Assembly (NCBI GenBank): GCA_933822405.4
Contig: CAKOGP040001841.1
Location: 1-16,174 of the forward strand
Source of the DNA: Cylindrotheca closterium
Lineage: Eukaryota; Bacillariophyta; Bacillariophyceae; Bacillariales; Bacillariaceae
Direction of reading: 5' to 3'
Length of the DNA stretch: 16,174 nt
The notes below the pieces were generated by a model. That model was not told the DNA's origin. It saw only the letters and a list, made by a program, of their open reading frames with translations, and searched no databases. This document shows positions 1 to 7,101 of the stretch, piece by piece. The position numbers were made by a program, and so were the translations under genes. Positions within the stretch are counted from its first letter, which is position 1, and the number at the start of each line of letters is the position of its first letter.

Positions 1-186
1 ACTGCATCGTACACAACATCGATATTCCACTTGTACAGGATCTTTTCCTGTTTGTGTGGATACAGATTGTCCGACAGACTCGCGTCCGGCATACTTGCGT
101 CGAATCCCGACATCTTGCACGATCAAAGTCCGATCGCACGTGTCGAAAACCTCGTACTTGAATAGTTTCTTTTGGAACGTAAAAAC
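1..186 (-). other. Unidentified partial open frame leaving the window at the left edge
   Basis: On the minus strand one frame stays open from base 186 to base 1 (62 codons) after a TGA at 189-187. It has mixed, protein-like composition (for example KKLFKYEVFDTCDRTLIVQD). No ATG precedes it, so if real it would be an internal or terminal exon whose remainder is to the left of the window. I do not recognise a family. It abuts the 5' limit of the plus-strand retroelement fragment that begins near 212, so it could be the sequence the element landed in. A second minus frame over the same bases also reads plausibly for about 45 codons, so frame choice is uncertain. Chance is a serious alternative. 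Confidence 0.22.
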
Positions 187-1747
187 TCATATTTCGTCAT
201 ATCCCAACACAGTGTCTTACCACGAACATCAGGAGTTTCCAACTCCCTCGGCGCATCAATGGGGCGGATGTTCCGCTACATTACTCAACAAGGTCGCGCA
301 CCGTGCAAAGTCAGGCCGCAAAGATGAGACAGGGCTAGGCAGGTTCTCATGGATCAAGATCCGGGGCAGGGACATCCGACAACAGGAGTCTCAGACTGAT
401 GGGCCCCCGGCTGGTCCTTTAGATCTTGTGGTGGTCTCTGCATATTGTCCAAACAAAGAAGGTACCAATGCTGGTAGTGTTTGGAACTACCAACAGAATT
501 ACTGGCTGAGCAAGGGGGTGACTGTGGATCCCCGTGACAAGCTCACGCTTGATCTGGTGGACCTGATCAAAAAATGGAAAGCGGAAGGTTGTGAGATTCT
601 GCTTGGGTTAGATGCAAATGAAGATGTCTCCTACAACTCTCCCTCTTCCTTCCGCCAAGAGATGAGGTCTGAAGGTCTGACCGAGGCCATCTTACTCCGA
701 CATCAGGGCCCTTACCCAGCGACAACCCAAAGTCGGATGACGGATACTCCCATTGACGGTATTTTTGTGACCAACGAGGTCCGTGTCACTGCAGGTGGAT
801 ACTTGGACTTTCAGCAGTATTTTAAGTCGGACCACAGGGGACTCTGGATTGACATTGACCTAGAAGCAACTCTTGGGGCCCCACCAGTGACCTCTCTTTC
901 CTTCCAACCACGTCGTCTGACACTGGCCGATGGCCGGTCGGTTGACCGCTATATTAAGGCTGCGGAAGCGGGCTACCGGCATTTCCGCCTTCCCCAACGC
1001 TTGACCCAATTAGCGGAGGATATTTCGGTCCAGGACGGTTATCTGACGGCGAATCAGCAAGCTCGATTCAACACCATTCATCGTCAGGCCTATGAGATCC
1101 GCCGAAGGGCTGAGCGCAACTGCCGGAAACTGACGATGGGTAAAGTTCACTGGTCACCACAAATGCAGCAGAAATGGGATAGGCTGCACCTTTACCAGCT
1201 CCTGATCTTGGGCCATAAACAGGTCAGAACTAGTTCACGGAAGGTCCGGCGTTTGTTGAAGAAGACAGGGTTGAGCGATGCATGGAAATTATCGGAGTCT
1301 GACCTACAGGCAAAGGGGCACCTCGAATACCAAGCCTACAAGGAGGTAAAGCGGGAGCGGGCACAGCAGTGGCGCCTGGAATATCTGGAGAACCGATCGG
1401 CAGCGGTCCAGAAAGCAAAGAAGAGCAACATCAAAGCTCGTACCAGACGGACTCGAGTCCAGCGGATGGCACAAAAAGAGGAGACTCGACGGCGCAGGAA
1501 AGCCCAAGGCAAAGGCTTCTCTGGCGGCCTCCAGCAGATCAAAGTGGCCCAAGTGGCGCCAGACGGTACCTCCCATTGGGTAACATGCCAGTCTAAACGT
1601 CTTGTTGAAGAAGGCTGCATGCAAGAGAACCGGCTCCGGTATGACCAGACCCGCTACCCCTACTCCACTCCACCAATGACTGAACCTTTGTACTCCGACT
1701 TCAATGGCCCCATCGTAGCTTGGCGGAGTCTGTCACTCCAACCGTGA
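56..1747 (+). pseudogene. Retrotransposon ORF2 fragment: C-terminal part of AP-type endonuclease and pre-RT region
   Basis: An open frame of 563 codons with no ATG start (it opens at GTG, and its first ATG is deep inside). Residues before about 53 do not look like the family. From about 53 the EEP fold is readable: LVVVSAYCPN near 125-133 (AYxP motif), LLGLDANED near 182-190 (metal and phosphate-binding D-x-N), IDGIFV near 233-238, and SDHRGLWIDI near 258-267 (catalytic Asp-His pair). After the domain comes a highly basic region, about 320-490, like the stretch preceding reverse transcriptase in non-LTR elements, ending in TPPMTEPLYSDF. The frame then crosses a rearrangement junction and stops within about 15 codons. 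The N-terminal catalytic motifs are missing here and occur on the opposite strand at 2064-1710. Non-functional as it stands. Confidence 0.75.
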
Positions 1748-2064
1748 CCTTCGTTGATAGAAGGCCAGAATGTCTTGGCTTCTGCCAACAACGCAATTCC
1801 CACTTCTTCTTCCTTCAGCCAGGAGTTGATCTGTTGCTGCTTGGGATCATTGCCGTTTTCTGGTAATCCGTTGACATTCTGGAAACAGATTCGAGTAGCC
1901 AGTGGAGAACGACGGCGGTGATCATCGCCAGACCAATCTCCTGTTGGAAAAGAACGTAAATATTCATCAAGTGAAGCATGAGAGACTCCACTTGACGGGC
2001 CACTAATACGGGATCTTCTGCCTGCACGCCGTGACCTAGCTGCAGACGATCGTGGGCCTCTCAT
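1660..2064 (-). pseudogene. Retrotransposon ORF2 fragment: N-terminal part of AP-type endonuclease
   Basis: This frame of 134 codons starts at an ATG overlapping the ORF1 stop (ATGA). After an Arg/Ser-rich leader of about 55 residues it reads RICFQNVNGLP (residues 58-68), which fits the catalytic-Asn NxNG motif of EEP nucleases, then IALLAEAKTFW (residues 90-100), which fits the catalytic-Glu strand. Family-like sequence ends around residue 117 (GWSDRLRQAT). The last 17 residues before the TAG are the reverse-complement reading of the oppositely oriented fragment, so this is not a natural C-terminus. Together with the plus-strand piece it would make one EEP domain; alone it lacks the AYxP, LDAN and SDH motifs. 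It is inferred to be the start of ORF2 of the same element as ORF1. Confidence 0.72.
2061..2064 (-). promoter_or_regulatory. ATGA stop-start overlap between ORF1 and ORF2
   Basis: On the minus strand the ORF1 stop TGA (2063-2061) shares two bases with the ORF2 ATG (2064-2062). Such ATGA overlaps allow coupled termination-reinitiation in several two-ORF retroelements and RNA viruses. It sits seven bases 3' of a strong hairpin (2094-2072 on the same RNA). The overlap is seen directly; the coupling function is inferred. Confidence 0.6.
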
Positions 2065-4784
2065 GTCCCCTCCGCGGAGCGGGGAGCTCCGCGGGCGGAC
2101 CGAGAAGATTTACTGGCGCCATCACTCTGAGCCTTCCCAGGAGGAGGAGAGAAGAATGGAGGCCCTCCACCTCGCGGGGTAGACGCAGTAAGAGATGAGG
2201 TTTGGCTCTCATCTTGAGACGCAGAAGTGGTGTTGTCCCCTTCCATGTGAGACTTGTCTACTTGAACAGCCGGGGCCGCCAAGGTTTGAGCAGGAGATGG
2301 TTCCTGAAATTGAAAACCTGTACTTGTACGGGCCTTCTTGGCTGGTTGTTTAGGTGGTTTGCCCTGCTTGATGGCCTTCTTTGGTTTTGTCACTGTGTTG
2401 GGAACAATAGAGCTCTTCCCAGTGGGTGACTTGCCTAAGGTTCTGTTGCTAGGTCTGACCGGTGGAGTCAATGCTTGACGGTCAGGGGACACGCGATTGT
2501 TGTGAGGTGGAGTGGGAGGTGGATGAACCATCATGGTAGGTGGATGGCTGACCTGGCTCTGAAGGGCAGCAAGCTGTACCTGCAGTGCCGCATTGTCCGC
2601 ACGTTGTTGTGCCAAGGCGCGCTCCTGAGCCTCAAGTGCATTGTCCCAAATCTCAATCTCATTGAAGGCATCTTCCAGTTGTTGCTCTCGTTCCTGCATC
2701 TCGTCCATCATTCCCGTCACTGTCTTCCCATCATCAATGTCTTTGTTGTTAGCCATGTCCAAATCAATCGAGAGTTGGCCGTGGTAGACATCCGTTGCAT
2801 CTTCCATAACATCTTCCAGAAACTCTAGTGCTTCTTCCACCGCCTCTGGCAATGCGGTAGCCTCCACTGCACGGAGGGTGTTTGTGCACCATTTGAGGTT
2901 CTTACGCCGAACCATACTGATCTCTGATTGCGGAACCCATTTACAAAGGGCTTGATCGGGTTTTGTCAGAGTTGGCTCATACAGGTGATGAGTAAGAAAA
3001 GGGATCAAGCCCTTCAAGACGTTACGAGCCAATTGTCCAAACTTCTTGCGACACACCAGGATGTAGGTGCCCTCCATCCCGCCTGGTAGAACCATCAAGA
3101 ACAACGGACTGGACTTGTGACGCTCCTGATCATTCTTCAGCTTACGGTCAGCAGCCTCAGCCATTTTTCGTTGGGCTGGAAAGAGATCATTAAGGAACGG
3201 ATTCTCATTGTCAGTGATCGGCTGCTTCTTCTTCTTCACCTTCTTTTTCACCTTTGTCGCCGCCTTCTTAGACTGAACTTCCGTGAATTGGCCGTCTTTA
3301 GAGTCAGAGGCTACATTGGAATCGTCGTCAGAAGAGTCATCGTCCGAGTCAACAGTCTCAGTTGTTGATTGGTGAGCATGCGAAGCTTTGTCGGCTTGAG
3401 CCGGGGTTGCCTTGATCGACAAGAGAACCTTGAACAAGGTGCATGCGCCAAACATAGTGGTAGTAGCGAACTTGAACATCCCAGGAAGGTCCATGACCAA
3501 ATACAGGACCTCTGTCAGGATATAGTAGTCACGTAGTTTGCTAATAAGGGTGAGGTTAGCGTCCTTGACCGGACAGTAGGCCTTCACATTAATCAGTCCC
3601 TGTTGAGCAGACTTCCAATCACTAATAAATGTAGCCGGAGCAGCAAAGGGGAAGTCTGGCTTTGTTGTGGATGGATGAAGAAGGCTTCTTAATTCTTGAT
3701 CCACTCGTTTGGCATGAATCTTGCGGGCGTACCCATGGGGACTTGTTACACCGGGGGAACGTTCATTGAATTTAGCACGTCCTGTGTAAGGAGTAGAAAC
3801 CCAATCCATCTTGATTCCAATAGGGATAGCGAAGTCAAAGTGACGCATGATTTCTTTCGCGTAGGCTTCAAAGTTAACCTCCGGCGGAGTGAAGGCAAAG
3901 CAACCCACTTTAACAATGTCACCATAATGAAGCGGCGAAGGGTAACATCCTGCACCACGACCCTGGGAACGTAGACCAGTGTGAAGATAGTCTTGGACCG
4001 CCTCTGCCGACATGTCCCTTGCAAAGCCCACCCGCATGCAGGTCCGTAGTTTCTTCTCGCCAGGCTTGCTGTTGGTTGCCGCATAAGGAGAATTCCCATA
4101 TTCCATATTGCAGTAGAGACTCAGGGCCCGGTAGGACGAAATTTTGTTGCGTAACTCCACCGAGTTCCGGATCCACCGGTTCTGTTGTTTATAAGTGTCG
4201 TCAGAGATAGGAAGGATCTTCAACTTGTGAAAGGAGTTGTTCAAAGCTTCCTCCATTGACGTCAGCACCGCAGATAAAATTGTCTCAGCAACCGTGCCGG
4301 AGTCCGATCCCAAGTAATTTGTCGCAAATGTGGTCTCAAAAATATGACATCTGCATGTCATCCCATCCAAGTTAACTTGAATTAATTTGTTAAGTTTCTC
4401 AGCAAGAGTGAGCGGTGGAGGTAGGCGACGTGTAGGTGGAGGTGTGTTTATCAATGAAGAGCTATCCTGAGAGACCTGAGTAGGGCTTGTCAAGCCGTCC
4501 ACCGCCATGTTGTCATCTTCTGACCTCCCCGGTGCTTCTACATACTCTGACTGAACCTCCCCAGCGTTGCTTGCCACATCATCATCCTCGTCCTCTTCAT
4601 CGTCATCATCATCTGAAGAAAGTGGTGGGCGTCTTGGGTTGTTACGGACCTCTGTCACCAGTATTTCATCGTCATCATCGTCCTTATCTGGTTGTTGGAA
4701 GGCATCGCCGCCAATGGTAGTGGCATCGTCGTCCGCAGCCTCCGCATTGTCATCATTTGTCCCAATCGATTCATCATCATCCAC
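2061..4784 (-). CDS. Retrotransposon ORF1 protein, acidic N-terminus, coiled coil, basic Pro-rich tail
   Basis: A 907-codon frame immediately upstream of the endonuclease frame, the position of ORF1 in two-ORF non-LTR elements, whose products usually bind element RNA. Visible parts: a very Asp/Glu-rich N-terminus (about 1-110, partly from CAT/CTC-type triplet runs at 4580-4780), an unassigned central region, an acidic-Ser patch followed by a Lys-rich cluster near 505-521, a heptad-like Glu/Gln/Leu stretch near 688-742 that should form a coiled coil, and a Pro/Ser/Lys/Arg-rich tail. I see no CCHC zinc knuckle or clear RRM motif. The first in-frame start at 4784 is GTG; the frame is open up to 4862 without an ATG, then meets TAG at 4865-4863. 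The true start is therefore unresolved. The ORF1 assignment rests mainly on position. Confidence 0.65.
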   Translation of the reverse strand: MDDDESIGTNDDNAEAADDDATTIGGDAFQQPDKDDDDDEILVTEVRNNPRRPPLSSDDDDDEEDEDDDVASNAGEVQSEYVEAPGRSEDDNMAVDGLTSPTQVSQDSSSLINTPPPTRRLPPPLTLAEKLNKLIQVNLDGMTCRCHIFETTFATNYLGSDSGTVAETILSAVLTSMEEALNNSFHKLKILPISDDTYKQQNRWIRNSVELRNKISSYRALSLYCNMEYGNSPYAATNSKPGEKKLRTCMRVGFARDMSAEAVQDYLHTGLRSQGRGAGCYPSPLHYGDIVKVGCFAFTPPEVNFEAYAKEIMRHFDFAIPIGIKMDWVSTPYTGRAKFNERSPGVTSPHGYARKIHAKRVDQELRSLLHPSTTKPDFPFAAPATFISDWKSAQQGLINVKAYCPVKDANLTLISKLRDYYILTEVLYLVMDLPGMFKFATTTMFGACTLFKVLLSIKATPAQADKASHAHQSTTETVDSDDDSSDDDSNVASDSKDGQFTEVQSKKAATKVKKKVKKKKQPITDNENPFLNDLFPAQRKMAEAADRKLKNDQERHKSSPLFLMVLPGGMEGTYILVCRKKFGQLARNVLKGLIPFLTHHLYEPTLTKPDQALCKWVPQSEISMVRRKNLKWCTNTLRAVEATALPEAVEEALEFLEDVMEDATDVYHGQLSIDLDMANNKDIDDGKTVTGMMDEMQEREQQLEDAFNEIEIWDNALEAQERALAQQRADNAALQVQLAALQSQVSHPPTMMVHPPPTPPHNNRVSPDRQALTPPVRPSNRTLGKSPTGKSSIVPNTVTKPKKAIKQGKPPKQPAKKARTSTGFQFQEPSPAQTLAAPAVQVDKSHMEGDNTTSASQDESQTSSLTASTPRGGGPPFFSPPPGKAQSDGASKSSRSARGAPRSAEGT
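2072..2094 (-). promoter_or_regulatory. GC-rich hairpin just upstream of the ORF1/ORF2 overlap
   Basis: A perfect 9-bp inverted repeat, CCGCGGAGC at 2072-2080 and GCTCCGCGG at 2086-2094, with a 5-base loop. In the minus-strand transcript it lies inside the last codons of ORF1, seven bases before the ATGA. An alternative pairing of the loop CCCC with the GGGG at 2070-2066 is also possible, so the RNA could switch between two folds. The position suggests a role in reinitiation at ORF2. Confidence 0.55.
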
Positions 4785-4862
4785 CAGTGCATCATATCTA
4801 TTGTCAGTCAGAGTACAATGGCGCTTCCGTTGATCCGCTAAAGTTGCTTTGTCTGGATGGGA

Positions 4863-5318
4863 CTAGCCTACCACATTGTCCAAATTGTCATTCATTGGAT
4901 CACTGATCTTCTGAATTGCTTGTTGAGTGTGATGGGTTGAACTTTCTGGTCGGAAAAAGGACTGAGAAGGTGCCGAACGTTTTTGCTTGATGCCACGGAT
5001 GATTGACAACGGCGGCTCGCTATAATACTCGTCGCCAAAGGTTGTCGCCCATAGATAATCAAACAATTCAGAACAAATCAACCAAAAGCCAACCAAAGGA
5101 TTTTCCAGACAAAGTTGAGGATCCGACTTGTCCCCATCAAAGAATTGATTGTTGTTCTGATTTTTTTCGAATTCGTCAATGCCAAAAAACAAGAAAGGGT
5201 TCTGCAATGATATTCGCATTGCAAGAACTTGCATTGACCAGGAACACCCGGCAGAACGATGATTTTTGTCATTGTTCGGAGAGCGGACAGACCTTCTCCA
5301 GTCATTTTCGAAATCCAT
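4863..5318 (-). other. Possible upstream part of retroelement ORF1, separated by an in-frame TAG
   Basis: An ATG-initiated minus-strand frame of 151 codons (start 5318) ends at TAG 4865-4863. Without changing frame, the sequence then stays open for 26 codons into the GTG-started ORF1. Since ORF1 itself has no ATG, this frame could be its real N-terminal part, interrupted by one nonsense codon. Its composition is ordinary (not low complexity), and I recognise no domain. The overlapping plus strand is also open for about 110 codons and carries the repeated RNTRQNDDF motif at 5235-5265, which argues for caution: either strand, or neither, may be the old coding strand. Confidence 0.25.
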
Positions 5319-5373
5319 GTGATCACGTGGGATAAGAAGATTAACTCATACTTAAGAGCAAAAGCTAATGATG

Positions 5374-5389
5374 ACCAATTATGATTGGT
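5374..5389. repeat. Small palindrome with inverted CCAAT boxes
   Basis: ACCAAT (5374-5379) and ATTGGT (5384-5389) form a 6-bp inverted repeat around TATG. It lies 12 bases before the first 19-bp tandem unit, so it may mark the edge of the repeat island. No function is assigned. Confidence 0.35.
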
Positions 5390-5400
5390 TCAGACAGAAA

Positions 5401-5460
5401 CGATGAGAAGCGACCAAAGCGATGAGAAGCGACCATAACGCGATCAGAAGTAAGCAAAAT
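5401..5460 (+). repeat. 19-bp tandem repeat, left outer block (2 clear units plus 1 degenerate)
   Basis: Unit CGATGAGAAGCGACCAAAG at 5401-5419, again with two changes at 5420-5438 (ending CATAA), then a degenerate third unit at 5441-5460. The same unit recurs in the same orientation at 5565-5602 and, with a G-to-C change, at 6791-6828. Confidence 0.85.
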
Positions 5461-5470
5461 AAGGTTTCTG

Positions 5471-5560
5471 CTCGTTCCGAATGGAAATTACTCGTTCCGA
5501 ATGGAAATTACTCGTTCCGAATGGAAATTACTCGTTCCGAATGGAAATTACTCGTTTCCC
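5471..5560 (+). repeat. 20-bp tandem repeat, left array (4 identical units plus partial)
   Basis: CTCGTTCCGAATGGAAATTA occurs four times without change at 5471-5490, 5491-5510, 5511-5530 and 5531-5550, followed by a partial unit to 5560. Its reverse complement, with two substitutions, forms the right array at 6853-6932, so the two arrays face each other. Identical units indicate recent amplification. Confidence 0.9.
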
Positions 5561-5564
5561 AAAG

Positions 5565-5602
5565 CGATGAGAAGCGACCAAAGCGATGAGAAGCGACCAA
5601 AA
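5565..5602 (+). repeat. 19-bp tandem repeat, left inner block (2 units)
   Basis: Units at 5565-5583 and 5584-5602, matching the outer block at 5401 with at most one change. They directly follow the 20-bp array and precede GTGAGTAATTTTTTTGGGGG at 5603-5622. Confidence 0.88.
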
Positions 5603-5904
5603 GTGAGTAATTTTTTTGGGGGCTGAATCTAGGGGCATTTTTTCACAGCTGGGACTTTGGCGAAACAGGCTCGCTGAAAAAATCTCAAAACAAATAATAC
5701 CGTAATCATCAACGACACAAAAGACAAAATGAAGTTTTGTGAGCATTATTGTTGACACTCACAATCTCCTCTCCAACCCTTTCCGGTATTGCTCTACGAG
5801 CTCCATTTCTCACTATAGGGAAGGATCGGAGATCAATAACTACAAGTTGAATTCATTCTGATTCTGAGATACAATCAATAAATTGTTACTAATTAAGAGG
5901 TAAG
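5603..5904. other. Spacer inside the repeat island; no gene seen
   Basis: AT-rich sequence without a convincing reading frame. The part at about 5622-5670 (GGGG, T-run, TGGGACTT, GAAAC) resembles about 6741-6790 in the same orientation, just before the right 19-bp block, so the flanking blocks share more than the short units. Confidence 0.4.
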
Positions 5905-6539
5905 CTATACTGCTGTTGCTGGTGCTGGGGGGTTGATCATCTCTCCGTCTTTTCTAGAAAGCCCAGTGGGAGTTTCATTGTAATCTTTTCGGATATCACA
6001 ATGAATGCCATTCTCTATCTTGTTTCCAACAAAATCGTTGCCCCCTTCCAATGCAATTACTTTTGATGCTATTCGGCTGCATTGTACAAAACCTGATGCA
6101 ATCTTCGAGCTTGTTCTCCAAACGTCCTATGCTGCATCCCAAATTTCATCCTGTTTCAAAACATGGAGCCCTCCCCTCTCTCTCTCGCGGCTGCACAATG
6201 ACGTCTTGCAGCACGCACAAGCACATTATCAACCTCATGATCAGCTTCATCTCTGGTTTGCCTCATCTTTTCTCGTTTTGCCATTGCATGGGCTTGGTTG
6301 TTGTTTGCGCTAGTGCAATTGTTGTTTGTGCTGCTGGTGTTCGTGTCATTGCCTGCCATTACTGATGTGGTGGTGGAGGTGGTGGTGGTCCGGTCGTCAT
6401 CATCTTGTTCTGTAGTGACAATGCCTATGAGAGTGGTACTATCCTGTCAGGCGATTAACAAGGCTTTATCGTCAATGTACATTGGGTGTTGATTTGACTC
6501 AGCTTCATTGATGAAGACCACTGTTGATGAAGGGATACA
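5905..6539 (-). pseudogene. Decayed minus-strand gene inside the repeat island, family uncertain
   Basis: One minus-strand frame runs from 6539 to about 6072 with protein-like sequence, broken only by TGA codons at 6449-6447 and 6158-6156 and a TAG at 6071-6069. A one-base shift then continues the coding look to a TAG at 5907-5905. Pieces in order: FINEAESNQHPMYIDDKALL; an Asp/Thr/Asn-rich stretch; MAKREKMRQTRDEADHEVDN; RMKFGMQHRTFGEQARRLHQ; then, after the shift, NDFVGNKIENGIHCDIRKDY and a PPAP-containing C-terminus. The helical RRLHQVLYNAAE segment and Pro-rich end faintly recall C-termini of FAR1/MULE-type transposases, but this is only a resemblance by eye. The remnant sits between repeat arrays in opposite orientation, which would suit a transposon-derived gene. 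No motif decides the family. Confidence 0.3.
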
Positions 6540-6790
6540 TCAAAATCAGTTCGTTGTTGGCTGCATGATGCGCCATAATTTGGGATTGGTACTAATTCTA
6601 CGTGTTCTACGTGACAATGACTGGTCTTCTGACTGAAAATCGTCGGAATAACGATCCCTGCATTTTTTGAGCAATTTACCTCGTACGTCTCAAGCCAGAC
6701 TTGGTTGATTGGCGATAAAACATCGCGGATGAAGATCATGGGGGGTAGGACTGAACAGTCCGGGGGATATTTTTGTGGGACTTCCAGAAA

Positions 6791-6828
6791 CGATGAGAAG
6801 CCACCAAAACGATGAGAAGCCACCAAAA
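6791..6828 (+). repeat. 19-bp tandem repeat, right block (2 units)
   Basis: CGATGAGAAGCCACCAAAA at 6791-6809 and 6810-6828, identical to each other. They differ from the left units by one internal G-to-C change and the last base. Orientation is the same as on the left. A further degenerate unit (ATGAGTCGCGACCTAAAA) lies near 6943-6960, after the 20-bp array. Confidence 0.88.
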
Positions 6829-6852
6829 CGAGAAATAACTCACATTGCAAAG

Positions 6853-6932
6853 CGAGTAATTTTTATTCGGAACGAGTAATTTTTATTCGGAACGAGTAAT
6901 TTTTATTCGGAACAAGTAATTTTTATTCGGAA
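6853..6932 (-). repeat. 20-bp tandem repeat, right array (4 units), inverted to the left array
   Basis: CGAGTAATTTTTATTCGGAA at 6853-6872, 6873-6892 and 6893-6912, with a fourth copy (one change, CAAG) at 6913-6932. Read on the minus strand it is ATTACTCGTTCCGAAT plus AAAA, that is, the left unit with GG replaced by AA. Both arrays have the same period and copy number. Confidence 0.9.
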
Positions 6933-6960
6933 CGAAGAAGTAATGAGTCGCGACCTAAAA

Positions 6961-7101
6961 GCAGTTTTTCCATCATTATGTCAGCTGGACCTCTAAATAA
7001 ATTATTAATGACTAAAGATTTTAAAAAAATGTCCCTTTTGGTTCGAAACTATTTATGAATGACAAGATGTTCTTATATATGAGAAATGTCTTCTTCGTGA
7101 G
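6961..7101. other. AT-rich spacer between the repeat island and the decayed gene
   Basis: It contains runs of A and T (for example 7020-7028) and short TA-rich stretches. No gene or structured element is seen. Confidence 0.3.

Larger units (their letters stand above)
212..4862. mobile_element. Rearranged non-LTR-type retrotransposon: ORF1 plus a split endonuclease, RT absent
   Basis: The minus strand carries a long ORF1 (4784 to 2061) followed by the beginning of an endonuclease/exonuclease/phosphatase (EEP) domain (2064 to about 1710). The plus strand from about 212 to about 1710 carries the remainder of an EEP domain and the basic region that normally leads to reverse transcriptase. The two parts complement each other: the minus part has the catalytic Asn and Glu motifs, the plus part the AYxP, LDAN and SDH motifs. 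They meet tail to tail near 1700-1715. No reverse transcriptase is present. The sequence left of 212 does not read as RT on either strand, so the element is both inverted and truncated. Two different copies inserted next to each other remain possible. Outer boundaries, target duplications and a 3' tail are not identifiable. Confidence 0.7.
5374..6960. mobile_element. Candidate non-autonomous element bounded by composite tandem-repeat arms
   Basis: About 1.6 kb bounded on each side by a composite of 19-bp units and four 20-bp units. The 20-bp arrays are inverted, as in foldback-type terminal repeats, while the 19-bp units and some flanking sequence are direct. The interior holds only a decayed reading frame. 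The architecture suggests a mobile or satellite-derived island, but I cannot identify target-site duplications or a transposase, so the class is unknown. Confidence 0.4.

Noticed and set aside
1660..4784. Twin-priming 5' inversion of a LINE
   Set aside because: Twin priming leaves the inverted 5' part joined at 5' sides to the 3' part. Here both pieces point towards the junction with their 3' sides.
4487..4833. Ser-rich and His-rich plus-strand frames opposite ORF1
   Set aside because: They are shadow frames of the acidic triplet repeats in the ORF1 N-terminus.
6005..6365. Two overlapping plus-strand frames of about 100 codons
   Set aside because: They overlap each other and the minus-strand remnant, and their Cys/Val/Leu-rich composition is the complement of Asn/Thr-rich sequence.
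6455..6850. 131-codon minus-strand gene
   Set aside because: Its first 20 or so codons are the 19-bp repeats, and no family is recognisable. Part of it could belong to the decayed gene, but this frame does not agree with the better-looking one at 6539-6450.
5471..6932. CRISPR array
   Set aside because: The 20-bp units are directly adjacent without unique spacers, the two arrays are inverted to each other, and the context is eukaryotic.
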